A stretch of 64,000 nt of DNA from Armatimonadota bacterium (GTDB lineage: Bacteria > Armatimonadota > Fimbriimonadia > Fimbriimonadales > GBS-DC). Positions 43,103 through 51,688 of the stretch are shown piece by piece. Within the stretch, counting starts at the first letter, position 1. Every line of letters starts with the position of its first letter. Position numbers and translations under genes: made by a program. The notes under the pieces are model-generated. The model saw only the letters and a program-made list of their open reading frames with translations. It was not told the DNA's origin and searched no databases. The stretch is from contig JABWCR010000011.1 in assembly GCA_013359125.1 (NCBI GenBank), positions 1 to 64,000 of the forward strand, given 5' to 3'.

Positions 43103-43900
43103 TCAGCCACGGTCGTAGCAATCGATACAGAGCCCCTGCGATTCGCCTATCTGCCGCAGAACGATTGGGAACTGCTCTCTTGTCAGCGCGCTTTGTCCCA
43201 TGCCGATGCTCTCTAAGCGCTGCTGATAGGCTTTGCGGAAGTATGCAAGATGGCGCAGACTGCCGCAAACGACTCGCTTCGCCCCACTATCCGCGACAGC
43301 CTTGCAATATCGCCATATCATCGATTCGTTGTCCATCGCGCCAGGCAGGAGGGGCGCCATAAAGACGTTTACGGCAACGCCTTTGGCCGTTAGACGCTCG
43401 ATGGCCTTGAGCCTCGACTGTGCGCTGGGCGCATAGGGTTCGAGCGTCTTTCGGACCCGGTCGTCATGAGTGGGCAGCGAAAAATTGATGCGAATGTCGG
43501 ACATCGAGGCTATCAGATCGGCGTCCTGAAGCACGATGGGCGAGCGCGTTGTGATCGAAACCGTGTAGGGCAGCCACGACAACTCTTCAAGCAATCCGCG
43601 AGTGATGCGATATCGCTTCTCCAAAGGCTGATAAGAGTCGGTCGCGGTGCCAAAGGCAATCCGCGATCCGAAGGGCGCCCTTTTCAACTCGTGGCGAAGG
43701 ACTTCTCTCGCGTTAATCTTGACCCTGGCCCATTGTCCCCAAGGAACGGCGTCCTCCTGGCCCCGCTTGACCCTAATGACAGGCACGTAGCAGTAGAGAC
43801 AACCGAACGCGCAGCCTTCGTAAGGGTTTAGCGTAAAGTCGGCAAAGTCCATCGGGCAGCGATGGAGCAGCGACTTGCACCGAATCTCCTCGATGATCAT
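43103..43900 (-). CDS. SPL-like radical SAM protein
   Basis: 265 residues from the ATG at 43900 (a TTG three codons earlier is possible). CAFGCLYCY is the CxxxCxxC [4Fe-4S] motif; FTLNPYEGC before it and ITTRSPIVLQDADLI are typical of the spore photoproduct lyase-like/Rv2578c-type radical SAM family. Function is unknown; some members repair DNA. The palindrome at 43899-43920 overlaps its start and -10 and may be an operator. Confidence 0.85.
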   Translation of the reverse strand: MIIEEIRCKSLLHRCPMDFADFTLNPYEGCAFGCLYCYVPVIRVKRGQEDAVPWGQWARVKINAREVLRHELKRAPFGSRIAFGTATDSYQPLEKRYRITRGLLEELSWLPYTVSITTRSPIVLQDADLIASMSDIRINFSLPTHDDRVRKTLEPYAPSAQSRLKAIERLTAKGVAVNVFMAPLLPGAMDNESMIWRYCKAVADSGAKRVVCGSLRHLAYFRKAYQQRLESIGMGQSALTREQFPIVLRQIGESQGLCIDCYDRG

Positions 43901-43920
43901 GGTAGACAAAAGTCTACCAT
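43899..43920. promoter_or_regulatory. Palindromic operator on the -10 of the SPL-like gene
   Basis: Perfect 9-bp arms ATGGTAGAC and GTCTACCAT around AAAA. On the minus strand the right arm contains GGTAGACT (TAGACT -10, 43916-43911), 10 nt before the ATG. A repressor bound here would block the promoter. The symmetry is like SOS-type operators but matches no published box I know. Confidence 0.6.
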
Positions 43921-43923
43921 ACT

Positions 43924-44544
43924 TTAGCGGATCATTTCATAGAACCAGGCTTGCTGAATGCGAGGAATCTCGTCGAACGCGATCCCAACCGAGGCGCCTT
44001 CTCCATCCAGCGTCTTGTGCTTCACCGAAGCTACGGTCTCGACCCGTCCCTTGTGCCCTAACAGAAAGAACCGCATCTCTAACTTGTCTGGAATCTGGCC
44101 TCCCGGCGCCAGCAGTTTCATTCCGTGTCGGCTAATGTCGACCGCGATGGCCTCTCTCCAGTTCTCGGCCTCGCTGCCGTGCTCGCGATATTCGATCGGA
44201 ATGTAACAGACGAACCGGGGGATCGTGCGTCGCTCGACCGTCGGCGCAGCGGCGCGAAAGTCAAAATGATAATCCTCTTCGGTGAACTCGCCCAAGGCCG
44301 CGGCGACGGTGTAGGTGCCCTGCCGGCTTTCCATGGTAACGGTGGCCGGCGTGCCGGGGCAGATCAAATGGATGGGATAGGTTTCGGGCTTGACCTGCTT
44401 GGCCCGGACGACCACGCCGCTCCTGTCGAGCATCTTGACAATGCCCGTGATTTCGAGGCCGTGATTGTTCAGCTTGATGTCCGCTCGGATAGTTGCGCTC
44501 ATGATGTTGCTCCCGTGGATGGCTTCCTTGTCCATTCTTGGCAT
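43924..44544 (-). CDS. PilZ-domain protein
   Basis: 206 residues. The C-terminal PilZ domain (about 100-200) shows ERRTIPRFVCYIPIEY (the RxxxR pattern with spacing like PilZ) and AVDISRHGMKLLAPG (D/NxSxxG). The N-terminal half is a similar beta-rich YcgR-N-like domain. It likely binds c-di-GMP and adjusts motility or polysaccharide synthesis. The start at 44544 has AAGGAG at 7 nt; an ATG at 44502 also has a GGGAG site. Confidence 0.82.
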   Translation of the reverse strand: MPRMDKEAIHGSNIMSATIRADIKLNNHGLEITGIVKMLDRSGVVVRAKQVKPETYPIHLICPGTPATVTMESRQGTYTVAAALGEFTEEDYHFDFRAAAPTVERRTIPRFVCYIPIEYREHGSEAENWREAIAVDISRHGMKLLAPGGQIPDKLEMRFFLLGHKGRVETVASVKHKTLDGEGASVGIAFDEIPRIQQAWFYEMIR

Positions 44545-44578
44545 TGGGGCGCTCCTTGGTTACCGGTAAGAACGCGGG

Positions 44579-45865
44579 CTAAACGAGCGAGACGATCTCG
44601 CCGACGCATCCATCGGCGCTGGTCTCGCGGATGACGGCCATTGCAGAGCGGCCCAAGTAGGCGTCCGCTCCAGGCGCCTCTATCTGCAGATAGTGATCGC
44701 TGGTGCCGGACAGCAGGCCGCTTCGCTTAGAGCGCGTCTCGACCAAGAGCCTCTCTTCTCGGCCCAAGAATCGCGCGTTGTACCGCTGAGCGGCCTCGCG
44801 AGACTGGGCAATCAGGCGCTTGGATCGCTCTTCTTTGACGCTATCCTGAACGCTATCGGCCATGTCCGCAGCGGGCGTGCCCGGTCTGGGCGAAAATCGA
44901 AAGGCGTGCGTGCGGCAAAACTGGGCTTCTTCGACCACTCTTATCGTGTTCTGGAAGGCCGCTTCGTCTTCTCCCGGAAACCCGACCATGATGTCGGTAC
45001 TGATCGAAAAATCGGGGATTCTGCGGCGCAGGCGGCTGCACAATTCAAGATAGAACGGCTGATCGTAGGGTCGATTCATTCGGCCCAACACGCCGGTATC
45101 TCCGCTCTGCAGAGGGATATGTAGGTGAGGGCAAAGCTTCGGATTTTCTGCGATCAGATCGATCAATTCCTCGGTGATTAGGGTCGGCTCTATCGAGCTG
45201 ATTCGAATTCGCTCGATGCCGGGGATCTCGGCTAATAGGCGGATCAAACCAGTCAGGTCGGGGCCACTGCTGCCATTGTGCGGACCATAATCGCCGATCA
45301 ACACGCCGGTAAGCACCAACTCCTTGTAGCCGAGAGCCGCCATTTGGCGTGCCTCTTCCAAAAGTTCGGCGAACGGCAGGCTTTGCATGACAGGGCGCGT
45401 AAAAGGTATCGAGCAAAACGCGCAATGGACGCTGCAACCGTCCTGGACCTTTAGCACGGCGCGATGGCGCGATGGTGTTCGATACAACGGCTCTTCGCGC
45501 GCTTGCAGATTCTCGGCAAGCTGGGGATACTCGGCCAACACGCGGTCGAGAGTCTTGAGCTTTTCGGGGTTGGGCACGACGAGCGACGCTTCGGGCAAGC
45601 TCTCGCCTCGGATGAGAGCGAACTGGCCATAGCAACCGGTCAGCACCACCTTCGCCTCTGGATTGGCGCGGGCGGCGCGTCGAACGGTCTGCCGCGACTT
45701 CGCCTCGGCTTGCTGGGTTACAGAGCAACTGTTGATGACATAGATGTCGGCGGGCTGGTCGAACGGCACAATATCGAACCCCCTCTCCTCGAAAGAGGCG
45801 AGGATTCGCTGCGTCTCGTACTGATTGACCTTGCATCCAAGGGTTGTGAAAGCCGCGGTCGGCAC
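44579..45865 (-). CDS. mtaB: tRNA t6A37 methylthiotransferase MtaB
   Basis: 428 residues from a GTG. TTLGCKVNQYET and INSCSVTQQAEAKSRQ hold the first cluster Cys, CSVHCAFCSIPFTRP is the radical SAM CxxxCxxC, and GFPGEDEAAFQ plus a C-terminal TRAM-like part follow. It converts t6A37 to ms2t6A in tRNA-Lys. TACAAT lies 6 nt before the GTG with no Shine-Dalgarno. It lies 20 bp behind the large fusion gene. Confidence 0.95.
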   Translation of the reverse strand: MPTAAFTTLGCKVNQYETQRILASFEERGFDIVPFDQPADIYVINSCSVTQQAEAKSRQTVRRAARANPEAKVVLTGCYGQFALIRGESLPEASLVVPNPEKLKTLDRVLAEYPQLAENLQAREEPLYRTPSRHRAVLKVQDGCSVHCAFCSIPFTRPVMQSLPFAELLEEARQMAALGYKELVLTGVLIGDYGPHNGSSGPDLTGLIRLLAEIPGIERIRISSIEPTLITEELIDLIAENPKLCPHLHIPLQSGDTGVLGRMNRPYDQPFYLELCSRLRRRIPDFSISTDIMVGFPGEDEAAFQNTIRVVEEAQFCRTHAFRFSPRPGTPAADMADSVQDSVKEERSKRLIAQSREAAQRYNARFLGREERLLVETRSKRSGLLSGTSDHYLQIEAPGADAYLGRSAMAVIRETSADGCVGEIVSLV

Positions 45866-45871
45866 GGCGCA

Positions 45872-45877
45872 ATTGTA
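45872..45877 (-). promoter_or_regulatory. -10 (TACAAT) of leaderless mtaB promoter
   Basis: GGTACAAT on the minus strand, then 6 nt, then the GTG of mtaB. Same layout as argC (11642). A GTG start at the 5' end of a leaderless message is plausible. Confidence 0.5.
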
Positions 45878-45884
45878 CCAAACG

Positions 45885-48800
45885 CTAAGCGGCCTTGGCG
45901 CCGTACTGCTCCTGGATCACTTCGTCCAGCGGCCCGCCGCACAATATCGCTCGCTCGACCCCTGCTTGGGGCAGGCCTCCGACCAGTTCGATGTCGGGGC
46001 AGTCTTCGGCGTCGATCCCCTGTTCGGCAAACCAGGCTCCAAGCGTCTGAATGTCGGCATCTGGGTCGAACGAGAGCAGTTGAAGCGCTGCCGGACGTTC
46101 GTTCGCGGTTAGGTAGCTCAGCACGACCGACTGCCAACTTTCAGGGCTCTTCCAATCAGGCGCGGCGAACCATGTAGGCTTGACGCTCAGAATCGCGCTG
46201 TAAGCGTTCATCGTGGCCTGGGCGCTCTTTTCCCAAGAGTACCGATCTCGGATCAGTCTCTTGCGAGCTTCGCGTTTGGGATCGTCGGGCGCTTCGGCGA
46301 GAGCTTGCTCTATCGCCGTGCGGATAGAGGATGGGTCTTGCGGGTCGCAGACATAGGCCAGTTCGCCCAAGTACTCCTCTTCGGCGCCACGGTTGCCCAC
46401 GACGACCGGCGTTCCAAACGAGGCGGCTTCCAGGTTGACCAGGCCGGGGGTCTCGGACCAACTGGGCAGCGCGTGAACCTTAGCCGCGGCATAGGCCGAC
46501 GCTAGCATGTCCGGCGCCAGTTCGCCTACAAAATGGACCTTGTCGCCCGCCCACTTCTTACAAAGCTGAGCATAATCGGGGTCGGATTCCTTGCCCGATA
46601 TGACGAGCGGTATGTCGGTGTCGCGCAGCGCCCAGATCAGCATCGATTGGTTCTTGTTCGGTTCGATTCTCGCCGCGCACAGCACAAAGTTGGTAACTCC
46701 AAACCGGTCCGTAAATGCTTTGGGATCGGCATTTTGGAGCCATTGCAGATCGACGGCGTTGGGAACGACCTGATAAGGCTTGTTGATCGACCCGAGGGCG
46801 CCGCGCAACTGCTCGGCTTCTGTTTCAGCGTTGGGCAACAGTACGCTGGCCGATTCGACAACGGCGCGCTGAAAGTCGCGAATCTGCCGAGGCTCCTCGA
46901 TCGGGCTCAGTTGCGCATCGAATTGTCCATCAAGCCAGGCTGTTAATGCATTGCCAAGCTGATCTGGATCATCGAGCGCAAAAATCTGCCTCTTTGCAGC
47001 GTCGGCTCGGGCCAGCTCGGTGTAATTCCAAAAGATGGTCGAAAGAGCGACGGGTTTGTTCAGATTCTGAAGCAGTTCCAACTTTTCCGGGTGAAACGTG
47101 CTGAACAGATGCACCAGATCGTACTCTTCGACCGGCAGCTTGAGGGCGATCGAAACGTCGGCCAGACAGCCATGTTCGCGCAAGGCGCGGAGGGTAGCGA
47201 ACATCTGAGTCTCGCCGCCGCCCATCATGTTCAAAGCGTTCGCATGAGGCACAAAGAGCGCGCGCATCTTGGGCTTAAACCGCTCGCTGCGCCAGCCGAA
47301 CGCGTAAAGTCCGTCCGTTCCCGCATCCAGCAGATGGGCGGTCGACTCGAAATCGGCCCGCTGCGCAGGATCCGAGATCGATCGGATAAAGAAGTCGTTG
47401 CCCCCAAGCCGGGAGGCCAGCTTGGGAAGCCAGGCCGGAGCAGGACGTTCGAACGCGACCCTCAAGAACTCTTCGGCAGAAGGCGGAACCAACTCATCGC
47501 CCTTCCAACCTTGCGATAGACGGAGTTCGGCCAGTTTCATGCAAGCGGCCAATCGACTGAGACCACCCGCGAGAGAGAGCAGGAATCCTCTAGCGCCGTC
47601 AAGTTTCCCGTTCGTCTCGTCGTAGTAGAACGAGAAGTGTTCATAGAAGGCCCGGGCCATTTCTCTCCAGTCAAGCCTGACATCCGCTAAATCCAGTTTT
47701 TCAGCCTCGCTGGAGGAGTACCGATTCATCTTTTCAAAGTAGCGGTCTAAAGATGGGACGGTAAAGTGGACGATGGCCGCTTCGGGGTCGTCCGCCGGAA
47801 GAGCGTCTACCTGGCCGCGAGCCTCAACGCCCTCGTGCGCCCGGGGACGCCATTCGAACGTACCCTTGCGAAGCAGCATCGGCGCTTTGTAGCCCGGCCA
47901 CCATTGGCCGGAATGTTGAATCCACTGCCCCAAAAAGTGATTGCGGTAAGGAAGCCTGACGCCGGTAACGTCGTCTGCCGCAGAATCGATATAGGCTCGG
48001 ATGCGCTGCGCCATCTTAGGCGTCATGCGCTCATCGGCGTCCAGGTAGAGAATCCAGTCGTTCGACGCATGTTGAGCGCTTTCGTTCCGAGCCGCGTCAA
48101 AGTTGAGGATTCTGGGATGGCTGAGAACGCGGGCGCCCATCGAGGCCGCAATCTCGCGCGTTCGATCGTCGCTTTCCATATCCATCACAATCGCTTCGTC
48201 GGCAAAGCCCTCGACCGATTTTAGGCAGTCGGCAATGTTCGCCTCTTCGTTAAGCGTATGGACGATGACGCTTAAGCCTTTCGAACCCCAGACGGTTGGA
48301 GGCGGCAGAGCGATCGGACGAGCGACGGAGTATCCGGAACACTCTGCAACAAAGATTTCGTCGCCCTCGCCGGCAGTCGGAGCAATTTCAAACTCCTGCC
48401 AAGTCTTGGGCAGGTTCTTCGAACGGACTTGACCGTAGAGGCCGACCTGATCGAAGCGGCTCTGAAGCAGCGCGCGGTATTCATCGATCGTCATAAGGGC
48501 TACGTGATGCGGATCTGGATAGTTGATGTAGACGACCTTGTTGGGCGTCGATATCAGCAGCAGGCCGCCTGGCTTCAACACTCTGCCGATCTCGGCGAAC
48601 CAGCTCTCCATCTGATCGACCGGGATGTGCTCGACCACCTCCATCGAGACGACCGCATCGAAGGAAGCGTCTTCAAAAGGCAATCGAGAATCGGCGCAAT
48701 GCACGCGCTCGATCTTTGGGTCCGGATAGGTCTCGTTGCCATAAGCCAAAGGATGAGGATCGGCGTCCACCGCAACGACCTTCTCCGCCGTCCGTGCCAG

Positions 48801-49322
48801 AAACTTTGCGCCGTAGCCGATCCCGCAGCCCAAATCCAGCACGCGCATACCCTTTACTCTCTCTGCAGCAAAGAGATAACGCTTGGCGCTGTGGATGTAA
48901 AGCTCGTTCCAAGCAATGCCCGGCGCCACTCGGTTCTCTCCCGCATAGGCACTCAAATCCTGGCTCTGCTGAAAGTCTGCCGAGACGATAGGTTGTTGCG
49001 CCAGGCTCGGATTGCGCTGGTACTCCCCTAACAACTCAGAAATCGCGTCGACGACCTTTTGATCGAACGCATGCCCCAAACGGTCGAACGGCTCGGGAGC
49101 GTGAACGCGCAACTGATCGCCCTCGTTGACCAAGCCTAGAAACTGAACGACAAAGCGACGATTGGACGATGGATCGTAGAAAAAAACGTCCGCCGTGTAG
49201 ACCGCCTCGCGATCCTTCTCCAACCTCACGCGGCTAACGCGAGCATCGGGGCACGACGCAAAGAACTCCTCCGCGTCTTGTCGAGTATAGGGAATGTAGG
49301 GGTTCCAATCGCTTGCCGACAT
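45885..49322 (-). CDS. Three-domain methyltransferase-GT2-GT4 fusion
   Basis: 1145 residues from the ATG at 49322 with AAGGAG 6 nt upstream. N-terminal unknown domain (1-130); class I SAM methyltransferase with motif VLDLGCGIGYG (161-171) and VVEHIP; GT2-type A-fold (about 349-545) with SVIVHTLNEEANI and LDADER (428-433); a linker to about 690; then a GT4-type B-fold with ARIEPNKNQSML and LPSWSETPGLVNLEAASFGTPVVVGN; and a C-terminal tail. It probably builds and methylates a surface glycan. No close alternative. Confidence 0.88.
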   Translation of the reverse strand: MSASDWNPYIPYTRQDAEEFFASCPDARVSRVRLEKDREAVYTADVFFYDPSSNRRFVVQFLGLVNEGDQLRVHAPEPFDRLGHAFDQKVVDAISELLGEYQRNPSLAQQPIVSADFQQSQDLSAYAGENRVAPGIAWNELYIHSAKRYLFAAERVKGMRVLDLGCGIGYGAKFLARTAEKVVAVDADPHPLAYGNETYPDPKIERVHCADSRLPFEDASFDAVVSMEVVEHIPVDQMESWFAEIGRVLKPGGLLLISTPNKVVYINYPDPHHVALMTIDEYRALLQSRFDQVGLYGQVRSKNLPKTWQEFEIAPTAGEGDEIFVAECSGYSVARPIALPPPTVWGSKGLSVIVHTLNEEANIADCLKSVEGFADEAIVMDMESDDRTREIAASMGARVLSHPRILNFDAARNESAQHASNDWILYLDADERMTPKMAQRIRAYIDSAADDVTGVRLPYRNHFLGQWIQHSGQWWPGYKAPMLLRKGTFEWRPRAHEGVEARGQVDALPADDPEAAIVHFTVPSLDRYFEKMNRYSSSEAEKLDLADVRLDWREMARAFYEHFSFYYDETNGKLDGARGFLLSLAGGLSRLAACMKLAELRLSQGWKGDELVPPSAEEFLRVAFERPAPAWLPKLASRLGGNDFFIRSISDPAQRADFESTAHLLDAGTDGLYAFGWRSERFKPKMRALFVPHANALNMMGGGETQMFATLRALREHGCLADVSIALKLPVEEYDLVHLFSTFHPEKLELLQNLNKPVALSTIFWNYTELARADAAKRQIFALDDPDQLGNALTAWLDGQFDAQLSPIEEPRQIRDFQRAVVESASVLLPNAETEAEQLRGALGSINKPYQVVPNAVDLQWLQNADPKAFTDRFGVTNFVLCAARIEPNKNQSMLIWALRDTDIPLVISGKESDPDYAQLCKKWAGDKVHFVGELAPDMLASAYAAAKVHALPSWSETPGLVNLEAASFGTPVVVGNRGAEEEYLGELAYVCDPQDPSSIRTAIEQALAEAPDDPKREARKRLIRDRYSWEKSAQATMNAYSAILSVKPTWFAAPDWKSPESWQSVVLSYLTANERPAALQLLSFDPDADIQTLGAWFAEQGIDAEDCPDIELVGGLPQAGVERAILCGGPLDEVIQEQYGAKAA

Positions 49323-49417
49323 AGGGCGCTCCTTGCGGCGATCGCCGCGAAGTCTCAATGATAGTTTTCGGCAAACTTGACGCGCTTTTGCAGGGATTGC
49401 TGGAAAGCCGCTTCGAG

Positions 49418-49423
49418 TAGAAT
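49418..49423 (+). promoter_or_regulatory. -10 (TAGAAT) of leaderless LuxC-like gene
   Basis: TAGAAT lies 8 nt before the ATG at 49432. TTGCTG 15 bp upstream is a possible weak -35. Confidence 0.45.
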
Positions 49424-49431
49424 GACGAAAG

Positions 49432-50520
49432 ATGAGCCTCTCCATCGCCCGCGTCGTCTCAAGCCTGGCCAAGGTCGGCGACCTCTATCGAGCGCAGGGT
49501 CTGCCGCCGGAACCGAGCGGCCTGGCTTTTCCCGTCGCCATGGTCAAACCGATGCTGGATCGGTTAGCGGAGGATTTGACCGAGGATCGGCTCCGGGCGA
49601 TCTTGAGAACGGTGGTCGGCGATCCCGTGCGATTGGACGGGCCTGCCGACGGCTGGCGGGCTTCGGGCTATCTGAAAGTCTTGCACGTTCTTCCGGCGAC
49701 GCCTTTGGTGGGATGGACCAGCCTGATCTCTGCCGTTTTGGTAAAGAGCCGCTCTTTGGTTAAGCTTTCCCGCAGGGAGCCGTACTACACGGCCGCCTTT
49801 TTGAATCTGTTGCAAGAAGCGGATACAGAATTGCGCAACTGGATCGAAATCGTCGACAGCGCCGAGGACGGGATGAACGATGCAGACGCCGTTGTGGCCT
49901 ATGGACGCGATGCGACCATCGAGCGTCTGCGCGGCATGGTCAAGGGCGAGACGCCGTTCTTTGCCTATGGTTCCCGCTTCTCGGTGGCAATTGTTAACCA
50001 AAACGCGCCTGAGGACGCGGCAGCAAGGCTTGCAACCGACGTTGTCCGGCTCTACCAGTCCGGCTGCCTGTCGCCCGCGATCTGTTTGACCGATTTGCCC
50101 ATCACCGATCGCTTGGCAGAGGCTTTGGACGCAGAAACAAAGCGATTCCCCGCTCGCCCGACCTTGGGCGAGGCGACCGCCGTCCGCAGAGAACGAGAAG
50201 CGGCGCTGTTCGACCCCAATCGGTCGGCCCTCGGCCCGGACGATCTTTCGTGGACGATTATTCAGAGCCGCTCGCCGCAGTTCGAGGCGATCGGCGCGTT
50301 CAACCTTTTGCAGGTATGCCCTTTGGAAGCGCGAACGGTTATACCGTGGCAGAAGGTGCAGGCCATTGCGGTCGAGGGCATAGCCCCCGATTGGCTGGCG
50401 GGCCTGTCGCCTTCGCGAATCTGTCGGGCGGGGGAGATGCAAATGCCCGGTTTGGATTGGCCAGAAAACGGCCGAAGCTTAGTGCGAGACCTGATTCGGT
50501 GGACGGCGGTCGAGCGATGA
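49432..50520 (+). CDS. LuxC-like acyl-CoA/acyl-protein reductase
   Basis: 362 residues, shorter than LuxC (about 480). FFAYGSRFSVAIV (177-189) and DVVRLYQSGCLSPAICL with Cys212 in the nucleophile position match the LuxC/ALDH-like family. It would reduce acyl-CoA or acyl-enzyme to aldehyde. No luxE or luxAB nearby. It overlaps the M50-like gene by 4 nt, so they may act together on membrane lipids or hydrocarbon synthesis, which is a guess. Confidence 0.8.
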   Translation: MSLSIARVVSSLAKVGDLYRAQGLPPEPSGLAFPVAMVKPMLDRLAEDLTEDRLRAILRTVVGDPVRLDGPADGWRASGYLKVLHVLPATPLVGWTSLISAVLVKSRSLVKLSRREPYYTAAFLNLLQEADTELRNWIEIVDSAEDGMNDADAVVAYGRDATIERLRGMVKGETPFFAYGSRFSVAIVNQNAPEDAAARLATDVVRLYQSGCLSPAICLTDLPITDRLAEALDAETKRFPARPTLGEATAVRREREAALFDPNRSALGPDDLSWTIIQSRSPQFEAIGAFNLLQVCPLEARTVIPWQKVQAIAVEGIAPDWLAGLSPSRICRAGEMQMPGLDWPENGRSLVRDLIRWTAVER

Positions 50521-51215
50521 GAGGCGATCAGAAGGCGATGGCGGGCGCGGGGGTTCTGACGCTGCTGTTCCACATGACGCCCGGCCTCAATCTATTGGGA
50601 CTGCCGTTCATCTACCTATCGACCCATGCGCACGAGCTCTTCCATGCAGCGGCGGCGGTGTTGACAGGCGGCTCGGCGCACTACATCAAGGTGTTCGCCA
50701 ACGGCAGCGGCGTAACGCCGGTTACGGGCGGATTCTTGCCGGTCATCGCATCGGCGGGCTATGTGGGCAGCGCGCTGTTGGGCGGCGCGCTGATCTACTT
50801 CGGCCGCACGGCTCAGGGCGCGAGGGCGGCGCTGGCCTGGATGTGCGCGATCTTGGCGGTAAGCCTGGTCTTTTGGGTGCGGGGCGATCTGGTCGGTGTG
50901 CTTTCGGCCCTCTTCTGGATTGCGCTGCTGGCCTATGTCGTGCGTTATTGGCGCTCGGCGGCGGTGATCTTGGCCGCTCAGTTCGTAGGGCTTCAACTCT
51001 GTCTTTACGGCTTGCAGGCTTTCTTCGTTCTGCTGCGAATTACGGCCTATACGGGTCTCCATAACGATGCGAAGCTGATGGAGCGGGCCACGCTGTTGCC
51101 GGCCGTCTTTTGGGCGACGGCATGGGCCCTATTCTCGATCGTGATGATGGGCCTGACCTTGCGTCGGGCCTGGCGCGAACCCGCGCCAAGGGGGAAAAAT
51201 GTCTTATTCGAATGA
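50517..51215 (+). CDS. M50B-like membrane metalloprotease-related protein
   Basis: 232 residues, about six helices. AHELFHAAAAV (HExxH, His39-Glu40-His43) in the first helix pair matches the Peptidase_M50B-like family. No obvious third ligand (NPDG) is visible, so protease activity is not assured. It overlaps the LuxC-like gene (ATGA) and the DUF4870 gene by 17 nt. Confidence 0.78.
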   Translation: MRGDQKAMAGAGVLTLLFHMTPGLNLLGLPFIYLSTHAHELFHAAAAVLTGGSAHYIKVFANGSGVTPVTGGFLPVIASAGYVGSALLGGALIYFGRTAQGARAALAWMCAILAVSLVFWVRGDLVGVLSALFWIALLAYVVRYWRSAAVILAAQFVGLQLCLYGLQAFFVLLRITAYTGLHNDAKLMERATLLPAVFWATAWALFSIVMMGLTLRRAWREPAPRGKNVLFE

Positions 51216-51537
51216 AGAACGACTTTGGGCGCTGTTGGTGCATCTGCTATCGATCGTGAGTTCGATCATCGCGCCCCTGTTGGTCTATTTGATCTTCAAA
51301 GAGAGCGCGTTCGTGCGCTACCATGCGCTACAGGCATTGCTGTTTCAGATTGCGCTGTGGTGCCTTGGAGCCGTATTTGTGATCATGAGCTTCTGCTTGA
51401 TCGGGATACCGTTTCTGATCGCGCTCATCCCGGTGCAACTGATCTGGCCCATTTACGCCGGGGTCAAGGCGAACTTCGGCGAGCTGTACGAGTATCCGGT
51501 CGTGGGCTCCATCGCCCGCCGCTCGGTAGGCATCTAG
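51199..51537 (+). CDS. DUF4870-family membrane protein
   Basis: 112 residues, three helices. SNEERLWALLVHLLSIVSSIIAP and FVRYHALQALLFQ are typical of DUF4870 (Tic20-like). Function is unknown. It overlaps the M50-like gene by 17 nt. AAGGGGG-type SD lies just before the ATG. Confidence 0.88.
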   Translation: MSYSNEERLWALLVHLLSIVSSIIAPLLVYLIFKESAFVRYHALQALLFQIALWCLGAVFVIMSFCLIGIPFLIALIPVQLIWPIYAGVKANFGELYEYPVVGSIARRSVGI

Positions 51538-51556
51538 AACGTCAGTCCAAGCCCTG

Positions 51557-51600
51557 CGAACGGAATTTTTGCAAATGTAGCACAACTCTGAGTACGAATC
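51557..51600 (+). repeat. Dispersed 45-bp repeat, copy E
   Basis: CGAACGGAA, then TGTAGCACAA, then GAGTACGAATC. It lies in a convergent intergenic region (after DUF4870, before the end of the Ig-repeat gene), so the family is not always at promoters. Confidence 0.85.
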
Positions 51601-51636
51601 TTGACGAAACGTCAGACTTCCGCCGGGCAATCGGTC

Positions 51637-51661
51637 GGGAGGGCGAGCGTCCCCGCGAGCC
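51637..51661 (+). repeat. Short GC-rich dispersed unit
   Basis: GGGAGGGCGAGCGT followed by CCCCGCGAGCC. Read in frame it encodes REGERPREP, a peptide seen in spurious ORFs of several phyla, which marks a dispersed intergenic repeat from my memory. It lies 36 bp after copy E. Confidence 0.5.
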
Positions 51662-51688
51662 ATGACCACTTGCTCGATGCCTTGCGCT

